The notes: generated by a model from the letters alone, not told the origin. A stretch of DNA of 64,000 nucleotides from Taibaiella soli (GCF_003236175.1 NZ_QKTW01000028.1:62001-126000), one strand, 5' to 3'; counted from the first letter of the stretch, positions 26,890 through 36,450 are shown. Translations and numbers: made by a program.

Positions 26890-28155
26890 CTACGCCAAAA
26901 TTCCCGCAATCGTAGCGCTGAGATAAGACGCCAATGTTCCACAGAGCAAAGCTTTCAATCCAAGTTTGGCAAGATCAGCCCTGCGTTCGGGAGCTAGTGC
27001 GCCAATGCCACCAATCTGCATGCCGACGCTGCTGAAATTCGCGAAGCCGCAAATAGCAATTGAAATAATTAGCAGACCTTTTTCCGTAATGATCGGAACC
27101 GCGCGGCTGGTCATGCTTTTGAAAGCAACGAATTCATTAATAGTTAGTTTTTGTCCGAGCAATTTCGCGGCATTTTGCACGTCCTCGGTTGGAATACCCA
27201 TTGCCCATGCAAAAGGGTAGAAGGCTTTTCCGAAAATAAAATCAAGACTTAAATCCAGATTCGGAGAGAAAATATGACCGATCTTCAGCAGTGACCAGTC
27301 GACCAATGCGATCAACGCAATAAAACCGATCAGCATGGCGATTACATTCATCGCAATTTTAAAACCATCGCCGGCGCCATGAGAAACCGCATCGATCACA
27401 TTGGTATAAGGACTTTTTACTTCCAGCTTGACCGTGGCCATTGTTTCCGATTCCACCGTTTCCGGGAAAACAATTTTTGAAATGACCAATGCACCAGGAG
27501 CAGCCATCAGACTTGCCATGATCAATTTCGGACCAATGTCTAAACCTGCCTGAGCGCCCATGTTGGCATATACAACCAGAATACCTCCCGCAATACAAGC
27601 TAAACTGCCGCTCATGGATGCCAGTAGTTCGCTGCGTGTCATACCTTTCAAATAAGGCCGGATCATTACCTGCGCTTCCACTTGTCCCAGAAATGCGCTC
27701 GCCACATTGCTCAGCGCTTCTGCGCCACTTACACGCATCACAAAATTCATGGCACGTGCAATCACTGAGACCACGCGCTGCATGATGCCTATGTGATATA
27801 AAACTGCAACCAGTACACAGACCAGAATAATGGTAGATGTTACATTAAAGGCAAAAACGAAAGCGCCGGGTGTGGCATAGTTTACAGCTGTATTCCCATT
27901 GCCTATCGTAGCGATACCGCCGTATACGAAGTCCGCACCTTGTTTTGCAAAACCTTCCAGCTTCTGCATGCCTCTGCCGAGGAACTCAAAAAAACTGGCT
28001 ACTGGTTTTACACGCAGGATCAGAATTGCAATAATTATCTGCAATGCAAGCCCGCTTGCTACCAAACGGAGATTGATACGTTTTTTATTATTGGAAAAAA
28101 GAAATGCAATGCCAAGGATCAGCACGATGCCAATAAGACCGGTAAAACGCTGCAT
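26890..28155 (-). CDS. Concentrative nucleoside transporter (NupC/CNT family)
   Basis: 421 residues and about ten membrane helices. Family landmarks are FVFAFNVTSTIILVCVLVAVLYHIGIMQRVV, GAEALSNVASAFLGQVEAQV (here cited in parts: SNVASAFLGQVEAQ), SGSLACIAGGILVVYA and the C-terminal LTINEFVAF and CGFANFSSVGMQIGGIG. CNT transporters import nucleosides with Na+ or H+ across the inner membrane. Start at MQRFTGLIGIVLILG. Monocistronic, with a candidate -7 box 44 bases upstream. The function call is secure at family level; substrate range is not readable. Confidence 0.95.
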   Translation of the reverse strand: MQRFTGLIGIVLILGIAFLFSNNKKRINLRLVASGLALQIIIAILILRVKPVASFFEFLGRGMQKLEGFAKQGADFVYGGIATIGNGNTAVNYATPGAFVFAFNVTSTIILVCVLVAVLYHIGIMQRVVSVIARAMNFVMRVSGAEALSNVASAFLGQVEAQVMIRPYLKGMTRSELLASMSGSLACIAGGILVVYANMGAQAGLDIGPKLIMASLMAAPGALVISKIVFPETVESETMATVKLEVKSPYTNVIDAVSHGAGDGFKIAMNVIAMLIGFIALIALVDWSLLKIGHIFSPNLDLSLDFIFGKAFYPFAWAMGIPTEDVQNAAKLLGQKLTINEFVAFKSMTSRAVPIITEKGLLIISIAICGFANFSSVGMQIGGIGALAPERRADLAKLGLKALLCGTLASYLSATIAGILA

Positions 28156-28198
28156 GCAAATTGTTTAAATTGAAAATAATGAAAATAAAACAAGCCGG

Positions 28199-28206
28199 CA
28201 AAGATA
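28199..28206 (-). promoter_or_regulatory. Candidate -7 box for the nucleoside transporter gene
   Basis: The minus strand reads TATCTTTG, an exact TAnnTTTG match, 43 bases before the ATG. There is no clear -33 element. Confidence 0.35.
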
Positions 28207-28409
28207 ACGGTGTCATGTCTAAGCTATTATTAAGTTTGTGAAAACAATTGGCTTCCGCTAATGCTCTAATGTGAGGGCTTCAAATTGGACTGCAGTGCCC
28301 TAATACGTGGAATTTGGCAAATGCGTTTTACGCGCATTCAGTTTACAAACAAAAAATCAGACATCCGCAATTTTTGGTTTTGACTTTTTACTTTTGACTT
28401 TTCTAAGTT

Positions 28410-28865
28410 ATGCCCGTAATCCGTTTTAAAACTTCCGCGATACTTGTTGCCATTTTCGCCTTTACAGAATTGCTTTTGCTGAGTTTGTTCTATAACAAAT
28501 TTCCTGCTCATATTCCGGCGCACCCTGTTCATTTTAATGGTACGAAACCGAATGATTATGATGAGAAAGTTTACGCTGCTATTTCATCTGTTGTTGATGC
28601 TGTAATGACGGCAATTCCTTTGCTGGTTTTATTTGTGCGGAGAGGGAAGCTATCGCCGGGCGCTATTATTCTGCTCAATTTATTCATCATATTAATAGGT
28701 CTGAGCAACCTGGCATCATTGTTCAAAATAATTATGCTTGGCCTTGGAACGGATCTCTATAAAACAGGATGGGTGCCGTTTTTGATCGAAAAAGGAGCAA
28801 TAGGTGCAGGTGCAATTTTAATTTTTCTGCTGCTCCGGGCGATGGGACAGAGGAATGTGAAGTAA
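28410..28865 (+). CDS. DUF1648-like small membrane protein
   Basis: 151 residues. The first helix is followed by YNKFPAHIPAHPVHFNGTK-PNDYDEK, the DUF1648 signature (small loop with P-x-x-I-P-x-H-F-N-x-x-G), then three more hydrophobic helices. DUF1648 proteins are integral inner-membrane proteins related to the SdpI immunity/regulator family; the biochemical role here is unknown. The gene stands alone between divergent/convergent neighbours, and the gap before it has TTTTGACTTTTTACTTTTGA words. Confidence 0.7.
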   Translation: MPVIRFKTSAILVAIFAFTELLLLSLFYNKFPAHIPAHPVHFNGTKPNDYDEKVYAAISSVVDAVMTAIPLLVLFVRRGKLSPGAIILLNLFIILIGLSNLASLFKIIMLGLGTDLYKTGWVPFLIEKGAIGAGAILIFLLLRAMGQRNVK

Positions 28866-28992
28866 TGTGTTTGAATGCGGATAATGTGACGGCACTTCGA
28901 CGCCGCTCAGGGGGACCTTATTTATGAACAGCTCATGTTATTACTCGCAGGCGGAGCGGAGTTGAAGCCTTTACGTTTTTGGATTTTGACTT

Positions 28993-29709
28993 TTAAATCA
29001 GCGATTTTTCTGACCATTCTAAACCTTCTGGCAGATTAGCGTTGCTAAACTCAATATGGATCACACGCCGGCGCATTGCGTTGGTCGTTCTGCTGGAGGC
29101 ATGCATCAATAATGGTTTCATGATCATAATGCCACCTTGTTTTACACAACAGGTTGTTTCTTTTTCTTCTTTCAGGTTAATGGTTTCCGGGCGGTAAATT
29201 CCTTTTAGATGTGATGCCGGCAATACACGCAATGCGCCGTTCTGCTCATTAGTATCATCCAGGTGAATACGGATCGTGAAATTTTTCTCCAGAATATTTA
29301 AAGGAGGCTGCACGGCAAACTGATTTTGTTTGACCGTCCACGGGCCAAAACCTTCGATATTGATCCGTTTAGCTACCGAAATCGTAAGATCTTGGTGATA
29401 GGCGACGAACCAGTTGGAGTTGGCCGGTTTATCGAAATAGATAGATTTTGCAATTAAATAATCGTCGCCGAAATTTTCCCTGATAATGCGGTGAAGGCAG
29501 TCATTGAATAATAAGGGCATTAGCTCAGGTATCTCTTTTATTACTTGTCTGATGGCAAAAAGATCATTGGTTTTGCGGAACGTCGCATCCGGGCGGTTTG
29601 CTTGATTGGCCAACATGTTTTTCAGCGCCGTTATTTCATCTTCTGAATAAATATTTTCCGCCACAGCAAAGCCCAGTTGATCAATATTCTTTTGCAAATC
29701 AGTCGTCAT
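28993..29709 (-). CDS. Phytanoyl-CoA dioxygenase (PhyH) family oxygenase
   Basis: 238 residues. Fe(II)/2-oxoglutarate enzyme motifs are visible: HQD at 105-107 (NWFVAYHQDLTI), a core strand IRIHLDDTNEQNGALRVLPA, and a distal histidine in LMHASSRTTN (H203) with R214 for 2-oxoglutarate. Similar bacterial proteins hydroxylate varied small molecules, so the substrate cannot be given. No signal peptide. It is divergent from rimM with only 44 bases between. The stop codon overlaps the word TCGCTGATTTAA. Confidence 0.85.
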   Translation of the reverse strand: MTTDLQKNIDQLGFAVAENIYSEDEITALKNMLANQANRPDATFRKTNDLFAIRQVIKEIPELMPLLFNDCLHRIIRENFGDDYLIAKSIYFDKPANSNWFVAYHQDLTISVAKRINIEGFGPWTVKQNQFAVQPPLNILEKNFTIRIHLDDTNEQNGALRVLPASHLKGIYRPETINLKEEKETTCCVKQGGIMIMKPLLMHASSRTTNAMRRRVIHIEFSNANLPEGLEWSEKSLI

Positions 29710-29713
29710 GCAT

Positions 29714-29745
29714 CAAAAGTAAACGATAAAATCGGCTTAACTTCG
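29714..29745. promoter_or_regulatory. Divergent PhyH/rimM promoter region with two -7-like boxes
   Basis: Minus strand: TACTTTTG (29714-29721), only five bases before the PhyH ATG, implying a leaderless or nearly leaderless message. Plus strand: TAACTTCG (29738-29745), one mismatch from TAnnTTTG, followed by CGCCC and the rimM ATG nine bases later. Neither has a clear -33 box. Confidence 0.35.
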
Positions 29746-29753
29746 CGCCCTAT

Positions 29754-30254
29754 ATGATCCGGATAGGGAAAATCGTTGCCGCGCACGGCTTACAGGGAAA
29801 TGTGATAATCAACCATATAGTTGGCAAATCCGACTGGCTGAAAAAAGATGATGTTTTGTTTGTGGAGCTGAACAAAGGAAGCTTTATTCCTTATTTTGTT
29901 ACAGGTGCTAAAGCCGCTAATGAAGAGGAATACATCGTAGGTGTAGAAGATGTTGATTCTGTGGAAGCTGCTAAAAAGCTCGTGGGCAAGCAAGTGTATG
30001 TGAAAGATGATATTTTGTCGGATCATAGCGAAGACTCTCCGTTAATGTGGATTGGCTTTAAGCTGGTGGATAAAACCAAAGGCGGCATAGGCGAAATTAA
30101 GGATGTAGTGAGTACTGGTGCTCAATGGCTTGCCACTTTGGATTACGAAGGCCGTGAAGTGTTGATTCCACTCATTGACCAGCTGATTTTGGACGTAAAT
30201 ACCCGTAATAAGTATATTCGGATGGATTTGCCGGAAGGGCTTTTAGATATTTAG
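29754..30254 (+). CDS. rimM: 16S rRNA processing protein RimM
   Basis: 166 residues. N-terminal [14 protein letters not shown] (cited as [14 protein letters not shown]) is the RimM signature, and the PRC-barrel half has [26 protein letters not shown] and a closing DLPEGLLDI. RimM assists 30S assembly (S19/16S head region). It forms the conserved rimM-trmD-rplS order here, but the usual upstream rpsP (S16) is absent; a divergent PhyH gene takes its place. Confidence 0.96.
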   Translation: MIRIGKIVAAHGLQGNVIINHIVGKSDWLKKDDVLFVELNKGSFIPYFVTGAKAANEEEYIVGVEDVDSVEAAKKLVGKQVYVKDDILSDHSEDSPLMWIGFKLVDKTKGGIGEIKDVVSTGAQWLATLDYEGREVLIPLIDQLILDVNTRNKYIRMDLPEGLLDI

Positions 30255-30310
30255 GCATTGACAGTTGGCAACTTACGACTGACAACTCACAACTTACAAC
30301 TCACAAAAAC
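30255..30310. repeat. Ten-base word array between rimM and trmD
   Basis: TTGACAGTTGGCAACTTACG then ACTGACAACTCACAACTTAC then AACTCACAAAA. The words recur at about ten-base steps, as in several other gaps of the window. Confidence 0.6.
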
Positions 30311-30997
30311 ATGCGTATAGATATTATTACAGTGGTGCCGGACCTTTTGACGAGCCCGTTTAGCCATTCTATCATGAAACGAGCCCAGTCCAGAGGATTG
30401 CTGGAAGTGCATACGCACAATCTGCGTGATCATACACCGTACAAGCAAGGGCAAGTAGATGATTATCAGTTTGGTGGCGGGGCCGGAATGGTGATGATGC
30501 CTGAGCCATTGGCTATTTTGCTGGATAAGCTGAAAGAAGAGCGAAATTATGATGAGGTAATCTATATGACGCCAGACGGCGAGCGTTTCGAACAGAAAAT
30601 AGCTAATCGTTTATCTATCAAAGAAAATCTGATTATTATCTGCGGCCATTATAAAGGAATTGACGAACGGATTAGAGAACATTATGTAACCAAAGAAATT
30701 TCCATAGGTGATTATGTGCTAAGTGGGGGAGAATTGGCTGCTGCTGTGGTTGTTGATGCAATTGGCCGGCTGATTCCCGGTGTTTTGAACGATGAAACTT
30801 CCGCTTTATTTGACTCTTTTCAGGACGGATTGCTGGCTCCGCCTGTGTATACCCGCCCTGCAGATTTCAGAGGCTGGAAAGTGCCTGAAATATTGCTTTG
30901 TGGCGATCCTAAAAAGATTGACGTATGGCGTCATGAAGAGGCGCTGAAACGAACCGCGGAGCGTCGCCCGGAATTACTGGAAGATCATGAAGAATAA
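30311..30997 (+). CDS. trmD: tRNA (guanine-N1)-methyltransferase TrmD
   Basis: 228 residues. [20 protein letters not shown], the [16 protein letters not shown] loop, [13 protein letters not shown] and the trefoil-knot SAM site ([28 protein letters not shown]) identify TrmD, which methylates G37 of tRNAs to prevent frameshifting. Normal length. Second gene of the rimM-trmD-rplS block. Confidence 0.98.
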   Translation: MRIDIITVVPDLLTSPFSHSIMKRAQSRGLLEVHTHNLRDHTPYKQGQVDDYQFGGGAGMVMMPEPLAILLDKLKEERNYDEVIYMTPDGERFEQKIANRLSIKENLIIICGHYKGIDERIREHYVTKEISIGDYVLSGGELAAAVVVDAIGRLIPGVLNDETSALFDSFQDGLLAPPVYTRPADFRGWKVPEILLCGDPKKIDVWRHEEALKRTAERRPELLEDHEE

Positions 30998-31010
30998 TTT
31001 CTAAGAAAAT

Positions 31011-31041
31011 TTTGTATTCCTGAAAACTCTTCTTACTTTTG
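31011..31041 (+). promoter_or_regulatory. Promoter for rplS with canonical Bacteroidota -33 and -7
   Basis: TTTG at 31011-31014 and TACTTTTG at 31034-31041 are separated by 19 bases, a textbook TTTG-N19-TAnnTTTG arrangement. The rplS ATG follows the -7 box by 20 bases, so the leader is short. Confidence 0.75.
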
Positions 31042-31061
31042 CTCTCCCAAAATCAAGGAAT

Positions 31062-31442
31062 ATGGACGCTTTAGTATTTGTACATGAGCAACTGACCGGG
31101 AAAAAAGAATTTCCGAAGTTTAAAGCCGGTGATAACGTAACCGTTAACTATAAAATCGTTGAAGGTAATAAAGAACGTATCCAGTCTTTCAAAGGCGACG
31201 TGATCAAACGTCAGGGTCGTAATTTTACCCAGACTTTTACAGTTCGTAAAATCTCCGACGGCGTGGGTGTTGAACGTGTGTTCCCACTGTACTCTCCTAA
31301 CATCGAATCGATCACTGTTCACAAAACAGGTCGTGTACGTCGTGCTAAACTTTACTACCTGCGTAGCCGCAGCGGTAAGAGCGCTCGTATCAAAGAAAAG
31401 AAACAAATTATCGAGAAGAAAGCAAAAGCGGTTCAAGCTTAA
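31062..31442 (+). CDS. rplS: 50S ribosomal protein L19
   Basis: 126 residues. [53 protein letters not shown] and [19 protein letters not shown] (cited as parts) are characteristic of L19, which stabilises the 30S-50S interface. Third in the rimM-trmD-rplS block but with its own strong promoter and its own terminator, so it can be expressed independently. Confidence 0.98.
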   Translation: MDALVFVHEQLTGKKEFPKFKAGDNVTVNYKIVEGNKERIQSFKGDVIKRQGRNFTQTFTVRKISDGVGVERVFPLYSPNIESITVHKTGRVRRAKLYYLRSRSGKSARIKEKKQIIEKKAKAVQA

Positions 31443-31464
31443 TTTCTTTCTCCAACATATTTGG

Positions 31465-31490
31465 AAGCCCACGTTATTACGTGGGCTTTT
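31465..31490 (+). terminator. rplS terminator
   Basis: Stem AAGCCCACGT/ACGTGGGCTT with a TATT loop, then TTCTT. It starts 22 bases after the rplS stop. Confidence 0.9.
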
Positions 31491-31526
31491 CTTGCATGTG
31501 CCATGTACAGTGCCTTATCGTTGAAA

Positions 31527-31556
31527 TCCCATCTTTAAAGGGAATCTTTGCGCGAG
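31527..31556 (+). repeat. Short dispersed repeat, CCCCATCCCTGAAGGG family, copy 3
   Basis: TCCCATCTTTAAAGGGAATC then TTTGCGCGAG, a diverged copy, 37 bases beyond the rplS terminator. Confidence 0.45.
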
Positions 31557-31614
31557 CGATCGCACCTGTCTAATACTAATTAACCATCAAAAAACAGCAC
31601 GAATAATTGCGTAA

Positions 31615-31860
31615 ACATGGATTTACGAAACACCACCGGCCTAAGGAAACGTAGGCGTTAAAAAATGAAATGCATACAGCGTCCGCAATTATGATGGTGA
31701 TGGGAACAACACAGATCAATTATAGATTGGCCAGGAAGGGGTATAAAGTAGCATAGTAAGCTTTAATAATTGCAGCGAAATGCCTTTTCATTTTAGCCGT
31801 AGTTTCCTTCAGCCTTGAACTTTTGGTTACTTTTGCTTCAAGGCAAAAGTGACAGAAAAC
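31615..31860 (+). repeat. Diverged copy of the long dispersed repeat, with hairpin
   Basis: CCGGCCTAAGGAAACGTAGG, GCGTTAAAAAATGAAATGCA, GCAATTATGATGG and CCTTGAACTTTTGGTTACTT appear in the same order as in the 12.05-12.83 kb copies. The right end carries a hairpin GTTACTTTTG/CAAAAGTGAC. Conserved islands alternate with variable parts. Confidence 0.8.
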
Positions 31861-31972
31861 ACTACTGTAAAATTGATTTAGCGGAAATTTTTAATGCCGT
31901 TTTTTGAGGTTCAATTTGCATAACAGGCTCGCCTAACCTAGATCGTGATCCCAAATCAAAACATAAATATTT

Positions 31973-32007
31973 TCAAAAACAAAAAGTGCCTCGAATTTTC
32001 GAGACAC
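31973..32007 (-). terminator. Terminator of the M1 aminopeptidase gene
   Basis: The minus strand reads GTGTCTCGAAAATTCGAGGC + AC with a T-rich tail; one internal mismatch. It lies about 70 bases beyond the aminopeptidase stop. Confidence 0.75.
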
Positions 32008-32049
32008 CCTTTGCGTTAGAATTTAATATAATTGAATAATGAATAAACC

Positions 32050-32077
32050 CGCGCTGAGACACCCTTGAGTGATGGGG
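32050..32077 (-). repeat. Short dispersed repeat, CCCCATCCCTGAAGGG family, copy 4
   Basis: The minus strand reads CCCCATCACTCAAGGGTGTC then TCAGCGCG and directly touches the M1 stop codon. Confidence 0.5.
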
Positions 32078-35000
32078 TTACAGAATCATATTCATTGCTT
32101 TTCTCGGTGCTTTCAGCCAGTTGATGTGCTGCAGATTGAGTGAGAACACAATGCTTTTTCCGAAACGTTTGTCGCCATAAATGCTTTTGAGATAATCGGA
32201 GAAATCTTTACTCATCACCAACGGTATATAAACCGAAACCATATCTGCAAACGGCAGATAGACTTCTACGCCACCGTCAAACAAATATTTATTGCCGCTA
32301 GGGTTTTGCAGAGAGGCATTAGCAAAAGTGCCCATGTCGGCAAACAAACGGATCGGCAATTTACCCAAAGGAAGATCTGTTTTCAGATTTAAGCTGGCCA
32401 GCCAGTTATCGCTACGGCCAATAATCGGATTCTGGAAACTTGTAGGAATCTTAAATCCGCCTTCACGGATTGAAATCTGGCGACCGCCGAAACCATCTCT
32501 TTCTGAACGGCCCTCGTAGGTGTCGTCGTAGAGGTAGTCATTCGCGCCGGTAAATGTACTATTGAGGTAATAACGCGAAGCAGCATACTCATCGTTGCTA
32601 ATGGCAAAGAATTTACCGAAATAACCACGGACGTACAGCGATTTGTTTTTCTTATTGTAGTCGATACGCAGGTTCCCTTCCAGATTTATTTTTACAAAAT
32701 CAGCGCCCACTTGCCCTTCAATACTATAATTGAAAGGGTTGATGGTGCGGCGGTTTTCGTGTTTATAACGCAAAAGACCGTAGTATTTCATCTGATTTTT
32801 TACGGAAGGTTTATACAAACTATCTGTCGGGTCCATTTTATAATCAAAATAATCTTCGCTGATCGCATAACCTTTTAAGGTCAGTGTGCGAACCACCGGA
32901 CTCAACGCGTTTTTCTCCCTAAAAATAAAATTGAGCGATGGCGCTACCTTGATGTAGCGGGAATACAGCGGGTCGGGGATGTTTTGTTCTGTTTCATTAT
33001 AGTGAAAGCTTTTTGCATCCGCCTGCAGGATAATTTCCTTGAAAGTAGCTTTCGGGAACCAGGAATAAGCTGCAGTGCCCGTTCCTGTAAAAGATTTAGA
33101 ACCGAATGCATACATCGGCGCTACAGCAAATTTGAAACGTTTATCAGGCCATCCGAGGTTATGGAAAAGCAGGCCCAGCTGGAAATGATCATATTCATTA
33201 TAGCCTAAAGCAGGCAGCAGATAAACTCTTTCTTTATAATCGAGGTTAATGCCTGAACCCAAACCAAATTGCACACCAGAACGGTGCATTAACCCACGAC
33301 GGCGGTATTCACTATTAGTCAGATTAAGTTCCGGAATCTCTTTGCTTACATCAATGTGCGTCCAGCCAGATGCGCTTGGAGGCAATGCAAGCTGCGTTTT
33401 GCCGCGAAAAGGTGCAGACCATGTACTGGCGATCAAACTATCGTGCGTATAAGCATTAATCCTTACCGGGGCAGTGATATCCGATTTGTTTGTAACCGTA
33501 ACGACAGTGGAATCACCGGCGCGTTCCACATGATTGATTTTATAATCGAAAGGTTGTTTGGTGATCATTGCTTCATCGAAAAACCAATTGATCGGTTTGG
33601 TGCTGTGTTTTTCAAATATGGCCCGGAAATCTTCGGGGTAGGGATGCTTGAATTGCCATTGGTTGAAATAATCCTGCATCGCCGCATTGAAAGAATCCCT
33701 GCCCATATATTGTTCCAGCCAGGAAAGCAGAAGTGCATTTTTAAAATAAACATCGCCACCATAATTCTGACGTGTGTATTCAGGCGCAGAAAGATTAGAA
33801 GGCTGATCGGTGCGATTGGCTACAGATTCATAATACACCAGATTTTCCATCACATCGTTTTTCTTGTTCTCCTTCCGCGACTCTACATCGCGGGAAATGT
33901 CTCCTGATGTCTTGCGCTCGTAGTAAGAGTTGATGCCTTCATCCATCCAGGGATGATCTCTTTCATTGGTGGCGAGCATACCGTAAAACCAATTGTGGCC
34001 CACTTCATGCACTAATACCGACGATAAGAAATAAGTGGCATTGCGGTCTATGAGTGTTACCGTAGGGTATTCCATTCCGCCACCGGCAAGCATATCGCCT
34101 TCTGCAGCTTTTACTGTTTTGTACGGATATGGACCTACATAAGTATTATAATGGCGAAGGGTAGATTTGAGATTGTCCGTTCCTTTCATCCATTGTTCGC
34201 GATGTATCGGCAGAAAAGCTGTGTAGGCTGTGATTGCATTAGAGCTGCCCGGAAGGGTGACGGTATCTTTTCGCACTATGAAGCGCATATCTGCAAACCA
34301 GGCGAAGTCGTGGATATTGTCTTCGTGGAAATGAATGGTTTTGGAAACATCAGATGATTTTGGCCATGATTTGCGATAAAGTGTATCGCTTGGAAACGGT
34401 ACTTTACTGAGACTGTCGAGCCAGTTGATCTCTGATTCATCGGTATAATTACCTGTTGCCATGACCACATAATTTTTCGGTAGCGTAATGCTCACGTCAT
34501 AGCTGCCGAAATTGCTGTAGAATTCGCCCTGGTCGAGATAAGGGATCGGGTGCCAGCCTTTCTGATCATATACTGCCGGTTTCGGGAACCATTGAGAAAT
34601 ATAGTAGGCATGACCTGTATGGCCCATGCGGGAAAACACTTTCGGGATTTTTACACGAAACGGTGTGGTCACTTTTATTTGTCCGCCGGGAGGCAATGGT
34701 TGCAACAGGTCAATGCGGGCGACATCCGGCACATTTGGTTCGCTATAATAATCAGCTTCCCGGCCATCGATGAGAAAGGTCAGACTATCGATATAACCAC
34801 GATCTTTTGGTTTGGCGAAATAAAAAGCAGTCTGTCCGTTTGTTACTTGTTGTTCGGAAAACGCTGTGCGATCATTCTTATAAGCATTTGGCCAAAGATG
34901 GATGTACAGATATTTGATTGTATCCGGTGAGTGGTTGATATAAGTAAATTCCTCGTAGCCGTGCAGAAAATGCTTTTTATCATCCAGCCGTACATCGATG

Positions 35001-35092
35001 CGGGTATTCACTTCCTGTTGCCAATACGTAGATTGTGCATTAGCAGTAATGGAGCCAAGTATAATGAAGTAGAGTAGCAGCCTGAGATTCAT
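32078..35092 (-). CDS. M1 family zinc aminopeptidase, secreted
   Basis: 1004 residues with a signal peptide (MNLRLLLYFIILGSITANAQ). The metal site is HEVGH at 362-366 plus E385, the gluzincin HExxH-18-E spacing, and GGMEYPTVT precedes it in the place of the GAMEN exopeptidase loop. The N-terminal beta domain contains YIHLWPNAYKND. From ~600 on a long beta-strand-rich region (GLGSGINLDYKERVYLLPALG, repeated aromatic strands) resembles the outer-membrane-barrel-like C-terminus of some Bacteroidota M1 proteins; this part is inference. Probably trims peptides in the periplasm or at the surface. Single gene with its own terminator. Confidence 0.93.
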   Translation of the reverse strand: MNLRLLLYFIILGSITANAQSTYWQQEVNTRIDVRLDDKKHFLHGYEEFTYINHSPDTIKYLYIHLWPNAYKNDRTAFSEQQVTNGQTAFYFAKPKDRGYIDSLTFLIDGREADYYSEPNVPDVARIDLLQPLPPGGQIKVTTPFRVKIPKVFSRMGHTGHAYYISQWFPKPAVYDQKGWHPIPYLDQGEFYSNFGSYDVSITLPKNYVVMATGNYTDESEINWLDSLSKVPFPSDTLYRKSWPKSSDVSKTIHFHEDNIHDFAWFADMRFIVRKDTVTLPGSSNAITAYTAFLPIHREQWMKGTDNLKSTLRHYNTYVGPYPYKTVKAAEGDMLAGGGMEYPTVTLIDRNATYFLSSVLVHEVGHNWFYGMLATNERDHPWMDEGINSYYERKTSGDISRDVESRKENKKNDVMENLVYYESVANRTDQPSNLSAPEYTRQNYGGDVYFKNALLLSWLEQYMGRDSFNAAMQDYFNQWQFKHPYPEDFRAIFEKHSTKPINWFFDEAMITKQPFDYKINHVERAGDSTVVTVTNKSDITAPVRINAYTHDSLIASTWSAPFRGKTQLALPPSASGWTHIDVSKEIPELNLTNSEYRRRGLMHRSGVQFGLGSGINLDYKERVYLLPALGYNEYDHFQLGLLFHNLGWPDKRFKFAVAPMYAFGSKSFTGTGTAAYSWFPKATFKEIILQADAKSFHYNETEQNIPDPLYSRYIKVAPSLNFIFREKNALSPVVRTLTLKGYAISEDYFDYKMDPTDSLYKPSVKNQMKYYGLLRYKHENRRTINPFNYSIEGQVGADFVKINLEGNLRIDYNKKNKSLYVRGYFGKFFAISNDEYAASRYYLNSTFTGANDYLYDDTYEGRSERDGFGGRQISIREGGFKIPTSFQNPIIGRSDNWLASLNLKTDLPLGKLPIRLFADMGTFANASLQNPSGNKYLFDGGVEVYLPFADMVSVYIPLVMSKDFSDYLKSIYGDKRFGKSIVFSLNLQHINWLKAPRKAMNMIL

Positions 35093-35127
35093 ATGTTGTG
35101 TGTTGGGAAGTTGGTGATTTGTAAAGC

Positions 35128-36450
35128 CTAGGAATGTTTGAGTTTTTGTTGGATTTGGTTCATTATGTCACCGGCCATTCTATTTACAATATCCGTTTGT
35201 TCAGATTCTGTTAGTTTTTGATGATAACCTTTTCTGGTAAAAATTACTTCGTTACCACCCAACCTAAAAGTCTTTATAATATAATCATACTCCGAGAAAA
35301 TAAAAAAGACCGCTTGAAATACGTCAAACGGGTCAAATCCATTTTTCTTGAAGGTCATAAATGACAATTGAATCAGTAGTGTTTTATTTGAATTTAGTAT
35401 TAAATAAGCTGCTTCACTTTGATTGAATTGCCTGTCGGGTATCGAAATGTCGAAACTACTTTTTAGAAAAAGAGCAGCAATTTCTTCCAAGTTTCCTTCT
35501 AGCATTTTTTTTAAGGGACGGGCAACATCGTTGATGATTGAATTAATTGCTGGGACACTAATTTTCTCTGTTATTTCTTCTTTGTGATCCAATTCTGCTT
35601 TCAAAACCTTTAATTGTTTTTTCCAGTCGTCAGCTTCCTCAATCTCTTCACCCTTAGCACTGCGAATTGCTAAATCTAAACTCCAAATTAATTGCTCCGC
35701 GATATAATCGAGAAACGTATCAAGGTTCCCCGAATCAGCGGCACGCAATGCTCTTAAGTAATTCGCTTTATCTACAGATTTAATTACAACCGGAGGAAGA
35801 TCGTTTTTATAAAAGACATAGTTCATCAACAGTCGAGAAACACGTCCATTACCATCGGCAAAAGGATGGATTCGAACAAAACGATGATGAAACGCAGCCG
35901 CCAACACAACGGCAGGTAGTTCTCCTTTTTCTTCTTCATCGCGAAACCAGGTGACTAAATCGGACATGAGCATTGGAGTTTCTTGAGGCGATGCGAAGGG
36001 AATTTCCCCTCCGTTTTCCAATGTTACTCCATTTGGCTGCCGTTTATATTCGCCAGGAATGATTCTCACTCTTGTTGGCTGCCCTTCTGCAGTCTTTGCT
36101 TCTTTCCAGAAGGGTTCTACTAAAAGGATTTCATTCAAATCGCGAATTGTGGATTCCGTCAGAGTACGCTCTTTGTCTAGAGCGAGTTCTCTTGTTTGTT
36201 TTAGTGCAGCCTCGCTAGCTTTCATTTCAGCTAAATCGCGATAGCTATGTTTGCCAGATACTTCACCAAAAAGTAAAAGCAATTTAGTCTCTCCGTAAGT
36301 GAGTGTGTTGCCCTCGATATGATTGGAGTTGTAGTTAAATTCGAGGCTGATTTTTTTATTAAACCGGTCTTCATTTTCCGGACTCATTGGCAGCAATGCT
36401 TCCAGCTCTTTTCTTTTCCGATCTATGGTCTCTAATAGCGATACATTCAT
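35128..36450 (-). CDS. Fic family protein with N-terminal inhibitory motif
   Basis: 440 residues. The Fic active-site motif HPFADGNGR sits at 195-203 in VRIHPFADGNGRVSRLLMN. A class II autoinhibition motif [S/T]xxxE[G/N] is present near the N-terminus as SNHIEGN (S42, E46, G47). A Fic_N helix, the ELPAVVLAAAFHHRFVRI stretch and a C-terminal extension (~250-440, possibly with a winged-helix) follow. Fic proteins transfer AMP from ATP to target proteins; the in-cis glutamate normally blocks this until removed. Cytoplasmic. No toxin-antitoxin partner lies alongside, so the target is unknown. Confidence 0.9.
   Translation of the reverse strand: MNVSLLETIDRKRKELEALLPMSPENEDRFNKKISLEFNYNSNHIEGNTLTYGETKLLLLFGEVSGKHSYRDLAEMKASEAALKQTRELALDKERTLTESTIRDLNEILLVEPFWKEAKTAEGQPTRVRIIPGEYKRQPNGVTLENGGEIPFASPQETPMLMSDLVTWFRDEEEKGELPAVVLAAAFHHRFVRIHPFADGNGRVSRLLMNYVFYKNDLPPVVIKSVDKANYLRALRAADSGNLDTFLDYIAEQLIWSLDLAIRSAKGEEIEEADDWKKQLKVLKAELDHKEEITEKISVPAINSIINDVARPLKKMLEGNLEEIAALFLKSSFDISIPDRQFNQSEAAYLILNSNKTLLIQLSFMTFKKNGFDPFDVFQAVFFIFSEYDYIIKTFRLGGNEVIFTRKGYHQKLTESEQTDIVNRMAGDIMNQIQQKLKHS

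Larger units (their letters stand above)
31491..32049. other. Repeat-only gap after rplS
   Basis: It contains copy 3 of the CCCCATCCCT family, the diverged long repeat at 31615-31860 and the terminator of the minus-strand aminopeptidase. No gene supported. Confidence 0.6.
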
